From assembly GCA_017467745.1 (NCBI GenBank), contig JAFUKV010000214.1, positions 1 through 24,035 on the forward strand: 24,035 nt of DNA, in the 5' to 3' direction. Origin of the DNA: Bacteroidaceae bacterium (GTDB taxonomy: Bacteria > Bacteroidota > Bacteroidia > Bacteroidales > CHK158-818). Of this stretch, positions 1-8,698 are shown one piece after another; positions within the stretch are counted from its first letter, which is position 1, and each line of letters begins with the position of its first letter. The notes below the pieces were generated by a model. It was not told the origin of the DNA. It saw only the letters and a list, made by a program, of their open reading frames with translations, and did no database searches. The position numbers were made by a program, and so were the translations under genes.

Positions 1-1
1 G

Positions 2-1069
2 GCTCCGGCAGATTCTATCCCCCAACTTTTTACCGTAAAACGGCCTAACATCATTTTTATCGTATTGGAAAGTTTCATGTCGAAAGTCATTGAGCCGTTA
101 GGCGGTCTCCCAAACGTGGCCACCACTATGAACCGCCTATGCGGCGAAGCCATATTGTTTAACAATATGTACGGAAACTCTTTCCGTACGGATCGCGGAC
201 TGGTATCTATTTTCAGCGGTTATCCGGCGCAACCTACCACTTCAATCATGAAATATCCCGCCAAAAGCCAACATCTGCCCTCTATACCGAAATCACTGAA
301 AGAAACGGGGTATGACTTATCTTTTTTTTACGGCGGCGATGCAGATTTTACCAATATGCGCTCTTATTTCGTTTCGATGGGGATTGACAAAATTGTCTCT
401 GACAAAGACTTTCCCGTTAAAGACAGAATGATGAAATGGGGCGCCCACGATGAATTTGTTTTCAGAAAACTATCCGATGATCTGAGAACCGAACAAAAAG
501 AACCGTTCTGCAAAATCTTGCTTACGCTCAGTAGCCACGAACCGTTCGACGTTCCGTTTCATCGTCTCGATCACGAATATCTCAACTCCGTTGCTTATAC
601 GGACAGTTGCTTAGGCGTATTCATAGACGATTTGAAAAAGACGAAATATTGGGATAACACCGTACTTATATTGGTTCCCGACCACGCTATGCGATATCCG
701 TATGATATACCCAACGCATCGGCAGAACGGTATCAAATTCCGCTGTTATTCGCAGGAGGCGCAATAAAAGAACCCTGTATCATAGAAACCGTAGGCTCGC
801 AAATAGACTTGGCAGCAACCCTTTTAACGCAATTAGGCATCGACCGCTCGGAATATATTTTCAGTAAAGACCTTCTAAACCCGAATGCCCCGCACTTTGC
901 ATTTTACACGTTTAAAGACGGTTTCGGGTTTATTACCCCCGACGGTAAAGGTATTTTCGACTGCGAATCGGGACAGCCTTTCGAAGAGACGGGAACAGAG
1001 GCAAAACGAAATATCGAAAAAGGCAAAGCCCTATTGCAGTCTCTGTACAACGATTTAGAGAATAGATAA
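2..1069 (+). CDS. LtaS-like sulfatase-family transferase (5' partial)
   Basis: The reading frame is open from the window edge, so the N-terminal part, which in this family is usually several membrane segments, is missing. What remains is the extracytoplasmic sulfatase/alkaline-phosphatase-fold domain. Seen: the strand motif RPNIIFIVLESF at 44-79 with the predicted metal-ligand Glu at 68-70; FRTDRG with the likely nucleophile Thr at 188-190; SSHEPF near 529-546; and VPDHAMRYP with a metal-binding Asp-His pair at 680-685. These match the E/T/DH set of Staphylococcus aureus LtaS (E255, T300, D475, H476). In Gram-negative bacteria such enzymes transfer phosphoglycerol or phosphoethanolamine to envelope glycans or lipids; the substrate here cannot be told. 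A TTG at 65 could look like a start but lies inside the motif, so it is not the real one. The MACPF gene follows after 28 bases on the same strand, with no terminator visible between them. Confidence 0.88.
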   Translation, partial: APADSIPQLFTVKRPNIIFIVLESFMSKVIEPLGGLPNVATTMNRLCGEAILFNNMYGNSFRTDRGLVSIFSGYPAQPTTSIMKYPAKSQHLPSIPKSLKETGYDLSFFYGGDADFTNMRSYFVSMGIDKIVSDKDFPVKDRMMKWGAHDEFVFRKLSDDLRTEQKEPFCKILLTLSSHEPFDVPFHRLDHEYLNSVAYTDSCLGVFIDDLKKTKYWDNTVLILVPDHAMRYPYDIPNASAERYQIPLLFAGGAIKEPCIIETVGSQIDLAATLLTQLGIDRSEYIFSKDLLNPNAPHFAFYTFKDGFGFITPDGKGIFDCESGQPFEETGTEAKRNIEKGKALLQSLYNDLENR

Positions 1070-1097
1070 AAGATACTCTTTCTTTAATAATGGAAAT

Positions 1098-2465
1098 ATG
1101 AAAACAAAAAGAATGTTCTGGTGGTTGCCTGCTTGCTTAATCGTCTTTATAACCGCCTGTCATGACGATGACTCCCCTGTATCGACCAAAGGAGACTATT
1201 TCACGCCCTCTATTCCGCAAGGCTCCCTTACAATTACAGGAGAAAACCTGCCGGAAGGAAAATCTTTACTCGGGTGCGGCTATGATATAACAGGCGCGTA
1301 TCTCAGCGACAAATCGGTTCGGAAAGATATTATCGATATAGCAAAAATAGATCCTGACAGAATAACAAGCATTCGAGGAACAATCGGCACGAACGGCATT
1401 TATTATGCGGGAAATAATGCGCACGATTTTCTGAAAAACATAATGGAGGAAAAAGAATTTACCTCATTAAATGGCAGTAACGACCTTTTTTTCTGCGGGA
1501 CATTTTTAGACAACAACTCTTTTAAGAATGCTTACGACTATTCCGCTCAATATTCATTCGCAATGGAAATTTCCAGTATGCAAATGGTCATCCGCAGGTT
1601 AATGACCTTGAATACAAGATGGGAAAACTGTCTCACAGACGAATTTAAACAGGCATTAGAAAACGAGACGCCTCAGCGTATCATAGACTTATATGGAACC
1701 CATATACTGGTAACTGTTCGACAAGGATGCTGGGCGCAATATTTTTATCGCAGCATCGTAACGGATAACGCAGACAAAAAAGCCTTATCGTGCATTATGG
1801 GGCTAAGAGACTATTTAAGTAATATTTCTGAACCGCAAGATGGCACGGGGAAAAATTTCGGAGGTAGCGTCAACGCTATATTTCACGGAGGCGATCCGGG
1901 AAAACTGCCAACACCGAACTCTTTTAATCTTTCCGCTTGGAATCTCTCTTTTACCGATGAAAACGGGACTTCTTTAACTGACCTGTACGGAAAAGACCTC
2001 ATCCCTATTTACGACGTAGTTTCCGATACTGACAAAAAACAACAGCTAAAAGAATCCGTTGCGACATATATCCGCAACCGGCAATTCCACATGTTGCCAA
2101 CGGCTCCTATTATTCAAATTACCGACGGAAAATGTTACCGCTTCTTTACCGCTTATGAAGAAATAACCGATCAAACTTCTTCATGCAACGTAATCGGTTC
2201 AATTTATACAGAACCCATAACCGGAACTACACCTGTTTATATTATCTCGACAGTAAACGGAGATCGCCTTTCTCTTTCTCCGGAAAACGGACGAATCTTG
2301 GGTTATATTCACACCGAACAAGGAAATGCGACAAGTACGCTTTATGAAATAAGCAACGGAATAAATTTCGCCTATACTTCAGAATATAAAAGTTCTTACG
2401 GAGAAAAAGAAGATTGGGAACCCACCGGTACTCGTTTCTATATCCCTAGAACTGCTTTTGAATAA
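1098..2465 (+). CDS. MACPF-domain lipoprotein
   Basis: A 455-residue predicted lipoprotein. Residues 1-20 form a signal peptide with the lipobox ITAC (Cys21). Cys21 is followed by HDDD, resembling the acidic surface-export signal of Bacteroidota lipoproteins, so surface display is inferred. Residues ~55-330 read as a MACPF (membrane attack complex/perforin) domain: LLGCGYDITGAYL at 57-69, the signature YGTHILVTVRQG at 199-210, and the closing block LIPIYDVV..KKQQLKESVATYI near 301-325. The signature usually ends in two glycines; here the second is Cys211. The C-terminal ~120 residues (from about 335) are a separate beta-rich region that I cannot assign. MACPF proteins of gut Bacteroidales include the BSAP toxins that kill related strains, but other members have no known target, so a toxin role is inference. 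It probably shares a transcript with the upstream transferase. The facing gene is convergent. Confidence 0.85.
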   Translation: MKTKRMFWWLPACLIVFITACHDDDSPVSTKGDYFTPSIPQGSLTITGENLPEGKSLLGCGYDITGAYLSDKSVRKDIIDIAKIDPDRITSIRGTIGTNGIYYAGNNAHDFLKNIMEEKEFTSLNGSNDLFFCGTFLDNNSFKNAYDYSAQYSFAMEISSMQMVIRRLMTLNTRWENCLTDEFKQALENETPQRIIDLYGTHILVTVRQGCWAQYFYRSIVTDNADKKALSCIMGLRDYLSNISEPQDGTGKNFGGSVNAIFHGGDPGKLPTPNSFNLSAWNLSFTDENGTSLTDLYGKDLIPIYDVVSDTDKKQQLKESVATYIRNRQFHMLPTAPIIQITDGKCYRFFTAYEEITDQTSSCNVIGSIYTEPITGTTPVYIISTVNGDRLSLSPENGRILGYIHTEQGNATSTLYEISNGINFAYTSEYKSSYGEKEDWEPTGTRFYIPRTAFE

Positions 2466-2533
2466 ACAAAAATAACTAAGGCGCAAATTTATAGAGTACA
2501 CCTAAAAATCATAACTAATTTTCCGCAATATCA

Positions 2534-3604
2534 CTAAGATTTAAATCTTTCGCGATACGACATAAGGTAACCTATAACTTCGGAATAGTTCTTCGTTCCC
2601 GAAGAGACTTTGTTATTTTTAAGGAACCAATCGTATAGTTTCTCCTGAACATCGCCCAAAACGGTCGAATACAAATTACGCCAATGTTCGTACTCCTTTT
2701 CATACAACGATTTCGCTTGCAGAGAAACCATAGCCAATAGCTCTTTATACTGATTTTCCGACAAAATACGCCGGGCATTACTCATTACATACCCGAACAA
2801 TGCCGAATAACCGCTGGCTTGCACAGCCGCATCGTCCGATGCTGTACATATCAAAAACGCATATAAATTGGCCTCTGCCTCGCTACTGATACCCATTATA
2901 TGCGCCACTTCATGTATATACGTAAACGGATATTCATGAGGCAACAAACAAGTACTGACTAACGGTTCGTTAAAATAAGCCCCGATATACCCTTTTATAC
3001 CCATTTTTGCCATAATGCCGCTTAATAACATCGGTTTAGGCATTGCCACCCAATAAGGAGAGAATATTTTCAATTGCTCACCCAAATGTCTGTAACCATC
3101 GTTTGTCAAACGGCGGAGCTTTGCCGTATCCACCCGTTCCGCAAAAGCAACGGAACGATTGTAATGTTCTATGTAATCGCGGGTAAAAGCATAATAAACA
3201 GAATCACTGACTGCAACATGAGGTAGATTGTTCCGCGTATAAAAATCTTGCCGGAAATAATTCATACCCCACGTCCAATAAAAAACAACATATAACCACG
3301 CTACGGTATAACAGAATCCTTTTAACGCTTGTTTCCATGACAAACGACGCAAACCGACCAACACTAAAACAACCGCTAAACAAAGTACTGCCAACACAAT
3401 CAACAAATCATACAAAGAAACAGGTATAAACCGAGAGATAGCCGTTAAGAACGTAGCGATAACCGGATAAACGTACCGAGAATACCCCTCTCCCAAAATA
3501 GGAGACGATTGAACCAGAAATATGCCTCCACCCAAAAACAACAAGCATAAAAGTTGAATGTGGGTTTTGCTAAACCGATAAGATTTCTCAAAAATATTTT
3601 TCAT
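2534..3604 (-). CDS. DUF3810 membrane protein with HExxH motif
   Basis: A 356-residue protein matching my recollection of the Bacteroidota family DUF3810. The N-terminal ~115 residues carry about three hydrophobic segments (roughly 16-33, 62-85 and 98-112) and contain the family-typical stretch TWGMNYFR. The remainder is likely extracytoplasmic and contains HEVAH at 231-235 followed by SSEAEAN at 240-246, where E242 or E244 could serve as a third zinc ligand as in gluzincin-type peptidases. This suggests a membrane-anchored zinc metalloprotease, but no substrate or activity can be read from the sequence. The ATG at 3602-3604 is chosen because a promoter (-7 box at 3613-3620) lies just upstream, giving a leader of only a few bases. 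It lies downstream of the glycosyltransferase gene on the same strand but seems to have its own promoter. Confidence 0.82.
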   Translation of the reverse strand: MKNIFEKSYRFSKTHIQLLCLLFLGGGIFLVQSSPILGEGYSRYVYPVIATFLTAISRFIPVSLYDLLIVLAVLCLAVVLVLVGLRRLSWKQALKGFCYTVAWLYVVFYWTWGMNYFRQDFYTRNNLPHVAVSDSVYYAFTRDYIEHYNRSVAFAERVDTAKLRRLTNDGYRHLGEQLKIFSPYWVAMPKPMLLSGIMAKMGIKGYIGAYFNEPLVSTCLLPHEYPFTYIHEVAHIMGISSEAEANLYAFLICTASDDAAVQASGYSALFGYVMSNARRILSENQYKELLAMVSLQAKSLYEKEYEHWRNLYSTVLGDVQEKLYDWFLKNNKVSSGTKNYSEVIGYLMSYRERFKS

Positions 3605-3612
3605 CGTATCAA

Positions 3613-3644
3613 CAAATATAACGAACGCTTTTTATTTCGACAAT
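3613..3644 (-). promoter_or_regulatory. Bacteroidota-type promoter of the DUF3810 gene
   Basis: Read on the minus strand, TATATTTG (3613-3620) is a full match to the -7 consensus TAnnTTTG. ATTG (3641-3644) lies 20 bases upstream, matching three of four bases of the -33 TTTG box. Transcription would start a few bases before the ATG at 3604, so the mRNA would be almost leaderless. Confidence 0.6.
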
Positions 3645-3722
3645 CGAATTTATTTCTCTTATATTTTGTCTGTCGATTTTTAGGAGCCATTTAAATTTAT
3701 TTCGGTTTAGAGAAAAACCTTC

Positions 3723-4895
3723 TTATTTCTTTTTCCACGTATAATTTCTCTTTTTATTCAACATTCCGATAAAATGAAAATAAACGTCTACTATCGGCTG
3801 AAAGAGGTCGAACATAACAATAGCAACCGGAATATTTTTAATCGGGAAGTATTTTTTGATTCGATACCCCACAATCAACTGAACGATATACCGCAATAAA
3901 ACCGCCGTTCCGGCCACAATCCAAAAGAGAGGATTCTCAAACCCTTTATAAACGGAAAAACCGACAACTGCAAAAAAGAAATAACGTGTAAACCAATCGA
4001 ATCTATAAAAGAATCGAGGGCTGTGCTTTAAAAACCGAGACGTAAAATCATAACGCAACTTCTGCTCTTTCCACGCTTGACGATTATTACAAAAAACTTC
4101 TACCATTCGGCTTTCGGACGATAACTCCACACATGTATTCGTCCGCGTACATATTTTATTTACAAACAAATCGTCATCACCGAAATGAAGATTCAAATGA
4201 TCTGAGAATCCTTTATTTTCGAAAAACAGATGTTTTCGATAGGCCAAGTTAACACCCGAACCCATATACGGACGCCCTTTTATAGCACACGAGAGATATC
4301 TAAACGTACGGTAAAGCATATCCAGCATCCGATAAGATTCGCCCCACTGTTTTTTATCTTCATAACTGCCGTACCCCAAAACGATTTCCGTACCGGGAAC
4401 GAAATTACGAGCCATTGTTTTTATCCATTCCGAAGAAATCGGGCAACAATTGGCATCGGTTAAAAGAACAATATCGTATTTTGCCGCTTTCACCCCCAAG
4501 GTCAAAGCTAACTTTTTACGGCTCAAATTACGGGATTCTTCTGGTATAAACGTCTGATACAAATGCGGATTGTCTTTTTGCAAATTCATCAGTACCTCTT
4601 TGGTATGATCGGTAGATCCGTCATTTATCACGATTACCTCAAACTCCGGATAATCTTGCGTCAATATATTCGGAAGAAAAGATTCCAAATGCTCCGCATC
4701 GTTTTGCGCATAAACGATAACCGACACCGAAGGAAGCGCCCGTACATAAGAAATTTTCCTTTCCGACGCTTTTTTACAAAACCAGACAGGACGCAAATAT
4801 GCAGGAATACAAGCTACTGCCCTAATAAAAAACAATACCCCTATAATTATTATCAATACAACAACATCAGAAGTAAATAAAATACTAAATATCAT
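3723..4895 (-). CDS. Membrane-anchored family 2 glycosyltransferase
   Basis: A 390-residue GT-A glycosyltransferase. Seen: a hydrophobic anchor at about 10-28; the GT2 core from about 55, with VSVIVYAQND, VIVINDGSTD (DGS at 92-94) and LTDANC (TDAN at 146-149, the DxD-like nucleotide-sugar/metal site); GDDDLF at 239-244 as the probable catalytic acidic motif; and WKEQKLRYDF at 275-284 in the place of the usual QxxRW acceptor motif. Three further hydrophobic segments follow, at about 303-320, 324-345 and 355-377. This is the layout of membrane glycosyltransferases that build or export polysaccharide or glycolipid; the sugar is unknown. A longer reading from 4952 is open, but the -7 promoter box at 4930-4937 lies inside it, so the ATG at 4893-4895, at the start of the hydrophobic anchor, is preferred. 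It is transcribed divergently from the rRNA methyltransferase gene. Confidence 0.85.
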   Translation of the reverse strand: MIFSILFTSDVVVLIIIIGVLFFIRAVACIPAYLRPVWFCKKASERKISYVRALPSVSVIVYAQNDAEHLESFLPNILTQDYPEFEVIVINDGSTDHTKEVLMNLQKDNPHLYQTFIPEESRNLSRKKLALTLGVKAAKYDIVLLTDANCCPISSEWIKTMARNFVPGTEIVLGYGSYEDKKQWGESYRMLDMLYRTFRYLSCAIKGRPYMGSGVNLAYRKHLFFENKGFSDHLNLHFGDDDLFVNKICTRTNTCVELSSESRMVEVFCNNRQAWKEQKLRYDFTSRFLKHSPRFFYRFDWFTRYFFFAVVGFSVYKGFENPLFWIVAGTAVLLRYIVQLIVGYRIKKYFPIKNIPVAIVMFDLFQPIVDVYFHFIGMLNKKRNYTWKKK

Positions 4896-4929
4896 AATCC
4901 GACAGATTTCCCCATTTTTCTTCTTCGTA

Positions 4930-4937
4930 CAAAGATA
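4930..4937 (-). promoter_or_regulatory. -7 promoter box of the glycosyltransferase gene
   Basis: On the minus strand TATCTTTG matches TAnnTTTG fully. The nearest TTTG-like -33 box (4950-4953) is too close, with a 12-base spacer, so the -33 element is weak or absent. The site decides the start: it lies inside the longer open frame beginning at 4952 and about 30 bases upstream of the ATG at 4895. Confidence 0.45.
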
Positions 4938-5027
4938 CCGAATCTTTGCCAAATGAATAAAAAAGCCTCATACTTTTTATCGCGGCATATTTTCATATCG
5001 GTTATCCGGCAAACCGGACATTTTCGT

Positions 5028-5035
5028 TATTTTTG
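5028..5035 (+). promoter_or_regulatory. -7 promoter box of the rRNA methyltransferase gene
   Basis: TATTTTTG matches the Bacteroidota -7 consensus. No clear TTTG is seen 19-21 bases upstream. It lies inside the longer open frame that begins at 4953, which argues that translation starts at 5052 with a leader of roughly ten bases. Confidence 0.45.
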
Positions 5036-5051
5036 CACAAAACTCATCATT

Positions 5052-6485
5052 ATGGATTTACCCGAAGATTTTATCCGCCGAACCCGAGAATTGCTGGGCA
5101 ACGAATATGAAGCGTTTCAAGCTGCGCTCAACGCCGCTCCCATCAACAGTTTACGGTTAAATACAGCCAAAATATCAAATCTGCTATCCGACCGGGTACT
5201 ATGGTGTGAATCTGGATACTACCTCTCCGAAAGATTAACATATACATTTGATCCGTTATTTCACGCAGGAGCATATTATGTACAAGAGGCCTCCTCTATG
5301 TTTTTAGAACAGGTTATCAAACAATACGTACACGAACCTGTCAGATTTTTAGATTTATGCGCCGCTCCGGGAGGAAAAAGTACTCACGCCATATCTGTTT
5401 TACCGGAAGGAAGCCTCATCGTATCGAACGAAATAACCGACAGCCGCATCAACATTCTAACTGAAAATATCATAAAATGGGGAGCCGGTAACGGTAATAT
5501 AGCAATTACCCATAACGACGCATCCGGTTTCACACCCTTACAACGCTATTTCGACATCATTCTGACAGACGTACCTTGCTCGGGAGAGGGAATGTTTCGC
5601 AAAGATCCGAACGCTATAAAAGAGTGGTCTGTGACAAACGTCGCCCAATGCAACGAACGCCAACGCAGCATATTAAATCGTATCTGGGAAACGTTGCGTC
5701 CCGGAGGAATTTTAATATATAGCACTTGTACATACAATACCGACGAAAACGAACAAATCATCGCTTATCTGCAAAAATCTTTCGATGCGGAACTTTTACC
5801 AATAACCGTAAACAATCACTGGAATATAAAAAAAGGACTATCCGGAAATTTGGAGGTAAACCGTTTTATGCCTCATCAAACACAGGGTGAAGGATTCTTT
5901 ATGGCAGCTTTACGCAAACCCGAAACATCATATACTGACAGGCAAGACTTAATTTGTAAATTGCTCAAAAAAACAACCCGTAAAGAGAAAAAAGGAAACC
6001 GGCGTCTCTCTATTCCGAAAGAAGTAAAAAACTGGATTACAAACAGCGAAGCGTTCAATTTCATATTAAACGATGATAAAATAGTTGCTCTGCCTAAACA
6101 ATATACCGATGACATTACAATACTTTCCGCTCTATTAGACGTAAAATACGCCGGTATTTGCATAGCATCTCTAAAAGGAAAAGACTGGGTTCCCGAACAT
6201 GCTTGCGCTATGTCTACCAGTTACAACCGATCGGCATTTCCGGAAACGGAAATCTCACAGCCGCAAGCAATCGCATACTTGCGGAGAGAATCCTTGCAAC
6301 TATCACCCGACACACCCAAAGGATTCGTACTTCTTACATATAAAAAAGTCCCATTAGGTTGGGTCAAGAATCTGGGAACAAGAGCCAACAACCTTTATCC
6401 GCAAGAATGGCGCATAAGAACCGGATACACACCCGAAATCACTAAAACCCTCAGCGACCTTTGCAATGATCACAAATCCCAATAA
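5052..6485 (+). CDS. rsmF: RsmF-type rRNA (cytosine-C5) methyltransferase
   Basis: A 477-residue SAM-dependent m5C methyltransferase of the RsmB/RsmF (Nol1/Nop2/Sun) family, acting in the cytoplasm on 16S rRNA. Seen: QEASSM at 78-83; the SAM-binding motif DLCAAPGGKS at 101-110; the acidic SAM residue in VSNEIT near 124-129; DVPCSGEGMFRK from 173, with the release cysteine C176; and STCTYN with the catalytic nucleophile C226. The C-terminal part (about 300-477) fits the extra RsmF domains, ending in a PUA-like block (GFVLLTYKKVPLGWVKNLG and NLYPQEWR). Length and order fit RsmF/YebU-type proteins; the exact cytosine modified cannot be read from sequence. The frame is open back to 4953, but homology begins at MDLPEDF and a -7 promoter box lies inside the extension, so 5052 is chosen. 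Confidence 0.88.
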   Translation: MDLPEDFIRRTRELLGNEYEAFQAALNAAPINSLRLNTAKISNLLSDRVLWCESGYYLSERLTYTFDPLFHAGAYYVQEASSMFLEQVIKQYVHEPVRFLDLCAAPGGKSTHAISVLPEGSLIVSNEITDSRINILTENIIKWGAGNGNIAITHNDASGFTPLQRYFDIILTDVPCSGEGMFRKDPNAIKEWSVTNVAQCNERQRSILNRIWETLRPGGILIYSTCTYNTDENEQIIAYLQKSFDAELLPITVNNHWNIKKGLSGNLEVNRFMPHQTQGEGFFMAALRKPETSYTDRQDLICKLLKKTTRKEKKGNRRLSIPKEVKNWITNSEAFNFILNDDKIVALPKQYTDDITILSALLDVKYAGICIASLKGKDWVPEHACAMSTSYNRSAFPETEISQPQAIAYLRRESLQLSPDTPKGFVLLTYKKVPLGWVKNLGTRANNLYPQEWRIRTGYTPEITKTLSDLCNDHKSQ

Positions 6486-6498
6486 CAGCGTTTACCAT

Positions 6499-6520
6499 GT
6501 TTCCTGCTAATTTTAGGAAC
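6499..6520 (+). terminator. Weak hairpin after rsmF
   Basis: An imperfect hairpin (GTTTCCT with AGGAAC, one bulged T, 9-base loop) is followed by TTTATT. It starts 13 bases after the rsmF stop. The stem is short and the T tract is broken, so termination here is only possible. Confidence 0.3.
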
Positions 6521-6559
6521 TTTATTGCGCAATCACACATAAGAGTAAAAATAATTGGT

Positions 6560-6567
6560 TAAATTTG
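6560..6567 (+). promoter_or_regulatory. -7 promoter box of glgB
   Basis: TAAATTTG is a full match to TAnnTTTG, 44 bases before the glgB ATG. I see no convincing TTTG at the expected -33 spacing, so this rests on the -7 box alone. Confidence 0.4.
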
Positions 6568-6611
6568 TTACAAATATTGAGACTCGTTATTTCTAAAAAA
6601 TAAGGAACGAC

Positions 6612-8618
6612 ATGACAGAACTTCTTACTATTTTACAAAACGATCCATGGTTACAACCTTATAAAGATATAATAGACAAAAGACACAGGATGGCGGAGGA
6701 AAAAGAACGCTCTTTAACAGAAAGAGACGGCTCTCTATCAAACTTCGCATCGGGTTATCTTTACTTTGGTTTACATCATATACCACGTGGATGGGTGTTC
6801 CGTGAATGGGCTCCGAACGCAACTGAAATTTTCTTAATCGGCAATTTTTCCAACTGGAAAGAAGACGAACGGTTTCGCCTCACCCGATTGGATAACGGCG
6901 TATGGGAAATACGTTTAAAAAACAACGAGCTCTCTCATCTCGATCTTTATAAACTCTCTATGCACTGGGACGGTGGACAAGGCGAACGCATCCCCGCATG
7001 GGCAACCCGTGTTGTGCAGGACGAACAAACCGGTATATTTTCCGCCCAAGTTTGGCACCCGGAAACTCCATATAAATTTAAAAAGAAAAAATTTACCCCC
7101 AGTACATCTCCGCTATTAATATACGAATGCCATATCGGTATGGCTCAGGAGGCAGAAAAGGTTGGCAGTTACAACGAATTTCGTAAAAACGTTCTACCGC
7201 GTATCATAGCCGACGGCTACAACGCCATTCAGATTATGGCGATACAAGAACATCCGTATTACGGCTCTTTCGGGTATCACGTATCCAGCTTTTTTGCAGC
7301 TTCATCTCGTTTCGGTACTCCCGACGAGTTAAAAGAGCTGATAGATGAAGCTCATCAGAACGGTATCGCCGTTATTATGGACATCGTACACTCTCACGCC
7401 GTAAAAAACGAGATAGAAGGTTTAGGCCGATTCGACGGCTCGTATAACCAATATTTTTATCCCGACGGAAGACGAGAGCACCCCGCATGGGACTCTCTAT
7501 GTTTCGATTACGGCAAAAACGAAGTTATTCATTTCTTATTATCAAACTGCAAATATTGGTTAGAGGAATATAAATTCGACGGATTCCGTTTCGACGGGGT
7601 TACTTCCATGCTCTATTACAATCACGGATTAGGCAAAGCGTACACCTCTTACAACGACTATTATGACGGAGGACAAGATGAAAACGCTATAATATACCTG
7701 ACATTAGCGAATAAATTAATTCATGAAGTCCACCCGCAAGCTATCTCCATTGCCGAAGAAATGAGCGGTATGCCGGGACTTGCAGTTCCTTTTGCCGACG
7801 GAGGCATCGGATTCGACTATCGTATGGCTATGGGCATTCCCGATTTCTGGATAAAACTGATAAAAGAACGCCATGACGAAGATTGGAAACCTACCGCCTT
7901 GTTCTGGGAACTGACAAACCGGCGGGCTGACGAAAAAACAATTAATTACGCAGAAAGCCACGACCAAGCGTTAGTAGGAGACAAGACCATTATATTCCGA
8001 CTAATAGACGACCAAATGTATTGGCACATGATGAAAGGAGATCAAAATCTGATTGTCGATCGGGGTATGGCTCTGCATAAAATGATACGATTATTGACGC
8101 TCGCTACTATCAACGGCGGATATCTCAATTTTATGGGTAATGAATTCGGGCATCCCGAATGGATAGATTTTCCGCGCGAAGGCAACGGCTGGTCTTATAA
8201 ATACGCTCGGCGACAATGGTCGTTAGTAGACCGTGAAGACCTGAAATATCAGTACTTAGGAGATTTCGATAAAGCGATGCTAAATTTGATAAGAAAAGAA
8301 AAAAACTTCCAGAAATATCCAATAGAAAAATTATGGGATAACGACGAAGATCAAATATTGGCGTTCCGACGCAAAGGCTTAGTGTTTATTTTCAACTTTC
8401 ACCCGTACAAATCGTATGCTGATTACGGCATCTTAATAAAAAAAGGAAAATTTACCACTGTATTAAATACAGATGCCAAGGCATTCGGAGGATTCGGGTT
8501 AGTAGACGAATCTGTCGAACATGGAGTTGTTGCAGACGCATTATATAAAAAGGAGAAAAAAGAGTGGCTTAAATTCTATATTCCGGCACGCTCGGCACTC
8601 GTTTTACGAGAAAAATAA
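6612..8618 (+). CDS. glgB: 1,4-alpha-glucan (glycogen) branching enzyme, GH13_8-like
   Basis: A 668-residue cytoplasmic branching enzyme that cuts alpha-1,4-glucan and re-attaches the piece by an alpha-1,6 bond. Seen: an N-terminal CBM48-like beta domain (about 45-150, REWAPNATEIFLIGNF); the GH13 barrel opening with LLIYECHIGMAQE; region I DIVHSH at 257-262; region II GFRFDGVTSM with the nucleophile D328; region III IAEEMSGMPG with the acid/base E382; region IV ESHDQ with D451; and a C-terminal beta domain from about 570. The motifs YECHIGMA, DGVTSMLYYNHGLG and AEEMSGMPG resemble eukaryotic-type enzymes (subfamily GH13_8) rather than the Escherichia coli GlgB type (GH13_9), as is common in Bacteroidota. 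The ATG is preceded by AAGGA seven bases upstream, a rare Shine-Dalgarno-like site here. No other glycogen gene is in the window. Confidence 0.93.
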   Translation: MTELLTILQNDPWLQPYKDIIDKRHRMAEEKERSLTERDGSLSNFASGYLYFGLHHIPRGWVFREWAPNATEIFLIGNFSNWKEDERFRLTRLDNGVWEIRLKNNELSHLDLYKLSMHWDGGQGERIPAWATRVVQDEQTGIFSAQVWHPETPYKFKKKKFTPSTSPLLIYECHIGMAQEAEKVGSYNEFRKNVLPRIIADGYNAIQIMAIQEHPYYGSFGYHVSSFFAASSRFGTPDELKELIDEAHQNGIAVIMDIVHSHAVKNEIEGLGRFDGSYNQYFYPDGRREHPAWDSLCFDYGKNEVIHFLLSNCKYWLEEYKFDGFRFDGVTSMLYYNHGLGKAYTSYNDYYDGGQDENAIIYLTLANKLIHEVHPQAISIAEEMSGMPGLAVPFADGGIGFDYRMAMGIPDFWIKLIKERHDEDWKPTALFWELTNRRADEKTINYAESHDQALVGDKTIIFRLIDDQMYWHMMKGDQNLIVDRGMALHKMIRLLTLATINGGYLNFMGNEFGHPEWIDFPREGNGWSYKYARRQWSLVDREDLKYQYLGDFDKAMLNLIRKEKNFQKYPIEKLWDNDEDQILAFRRKGLVFIFNFHPYKSYADYGILIKKGKFTTVLNTDAKAFGGFGLVDESVEHGVVADALYKKEKKEWLKFYIPARSALVLREK

Positions 8619-8698
8619 CCAATATGCCATTCTCGGATAATCACCACCTAAAACAGATTATTCGACCCCTCAATTTACAACAAACAACACACCGAACA

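Noticed and set aside
4953..5051. N-terminal extension of the rRNA methyltransferase
   Set aside because: It has no family similarity and contains a -7 promoter box; the start at 5052 fits better.
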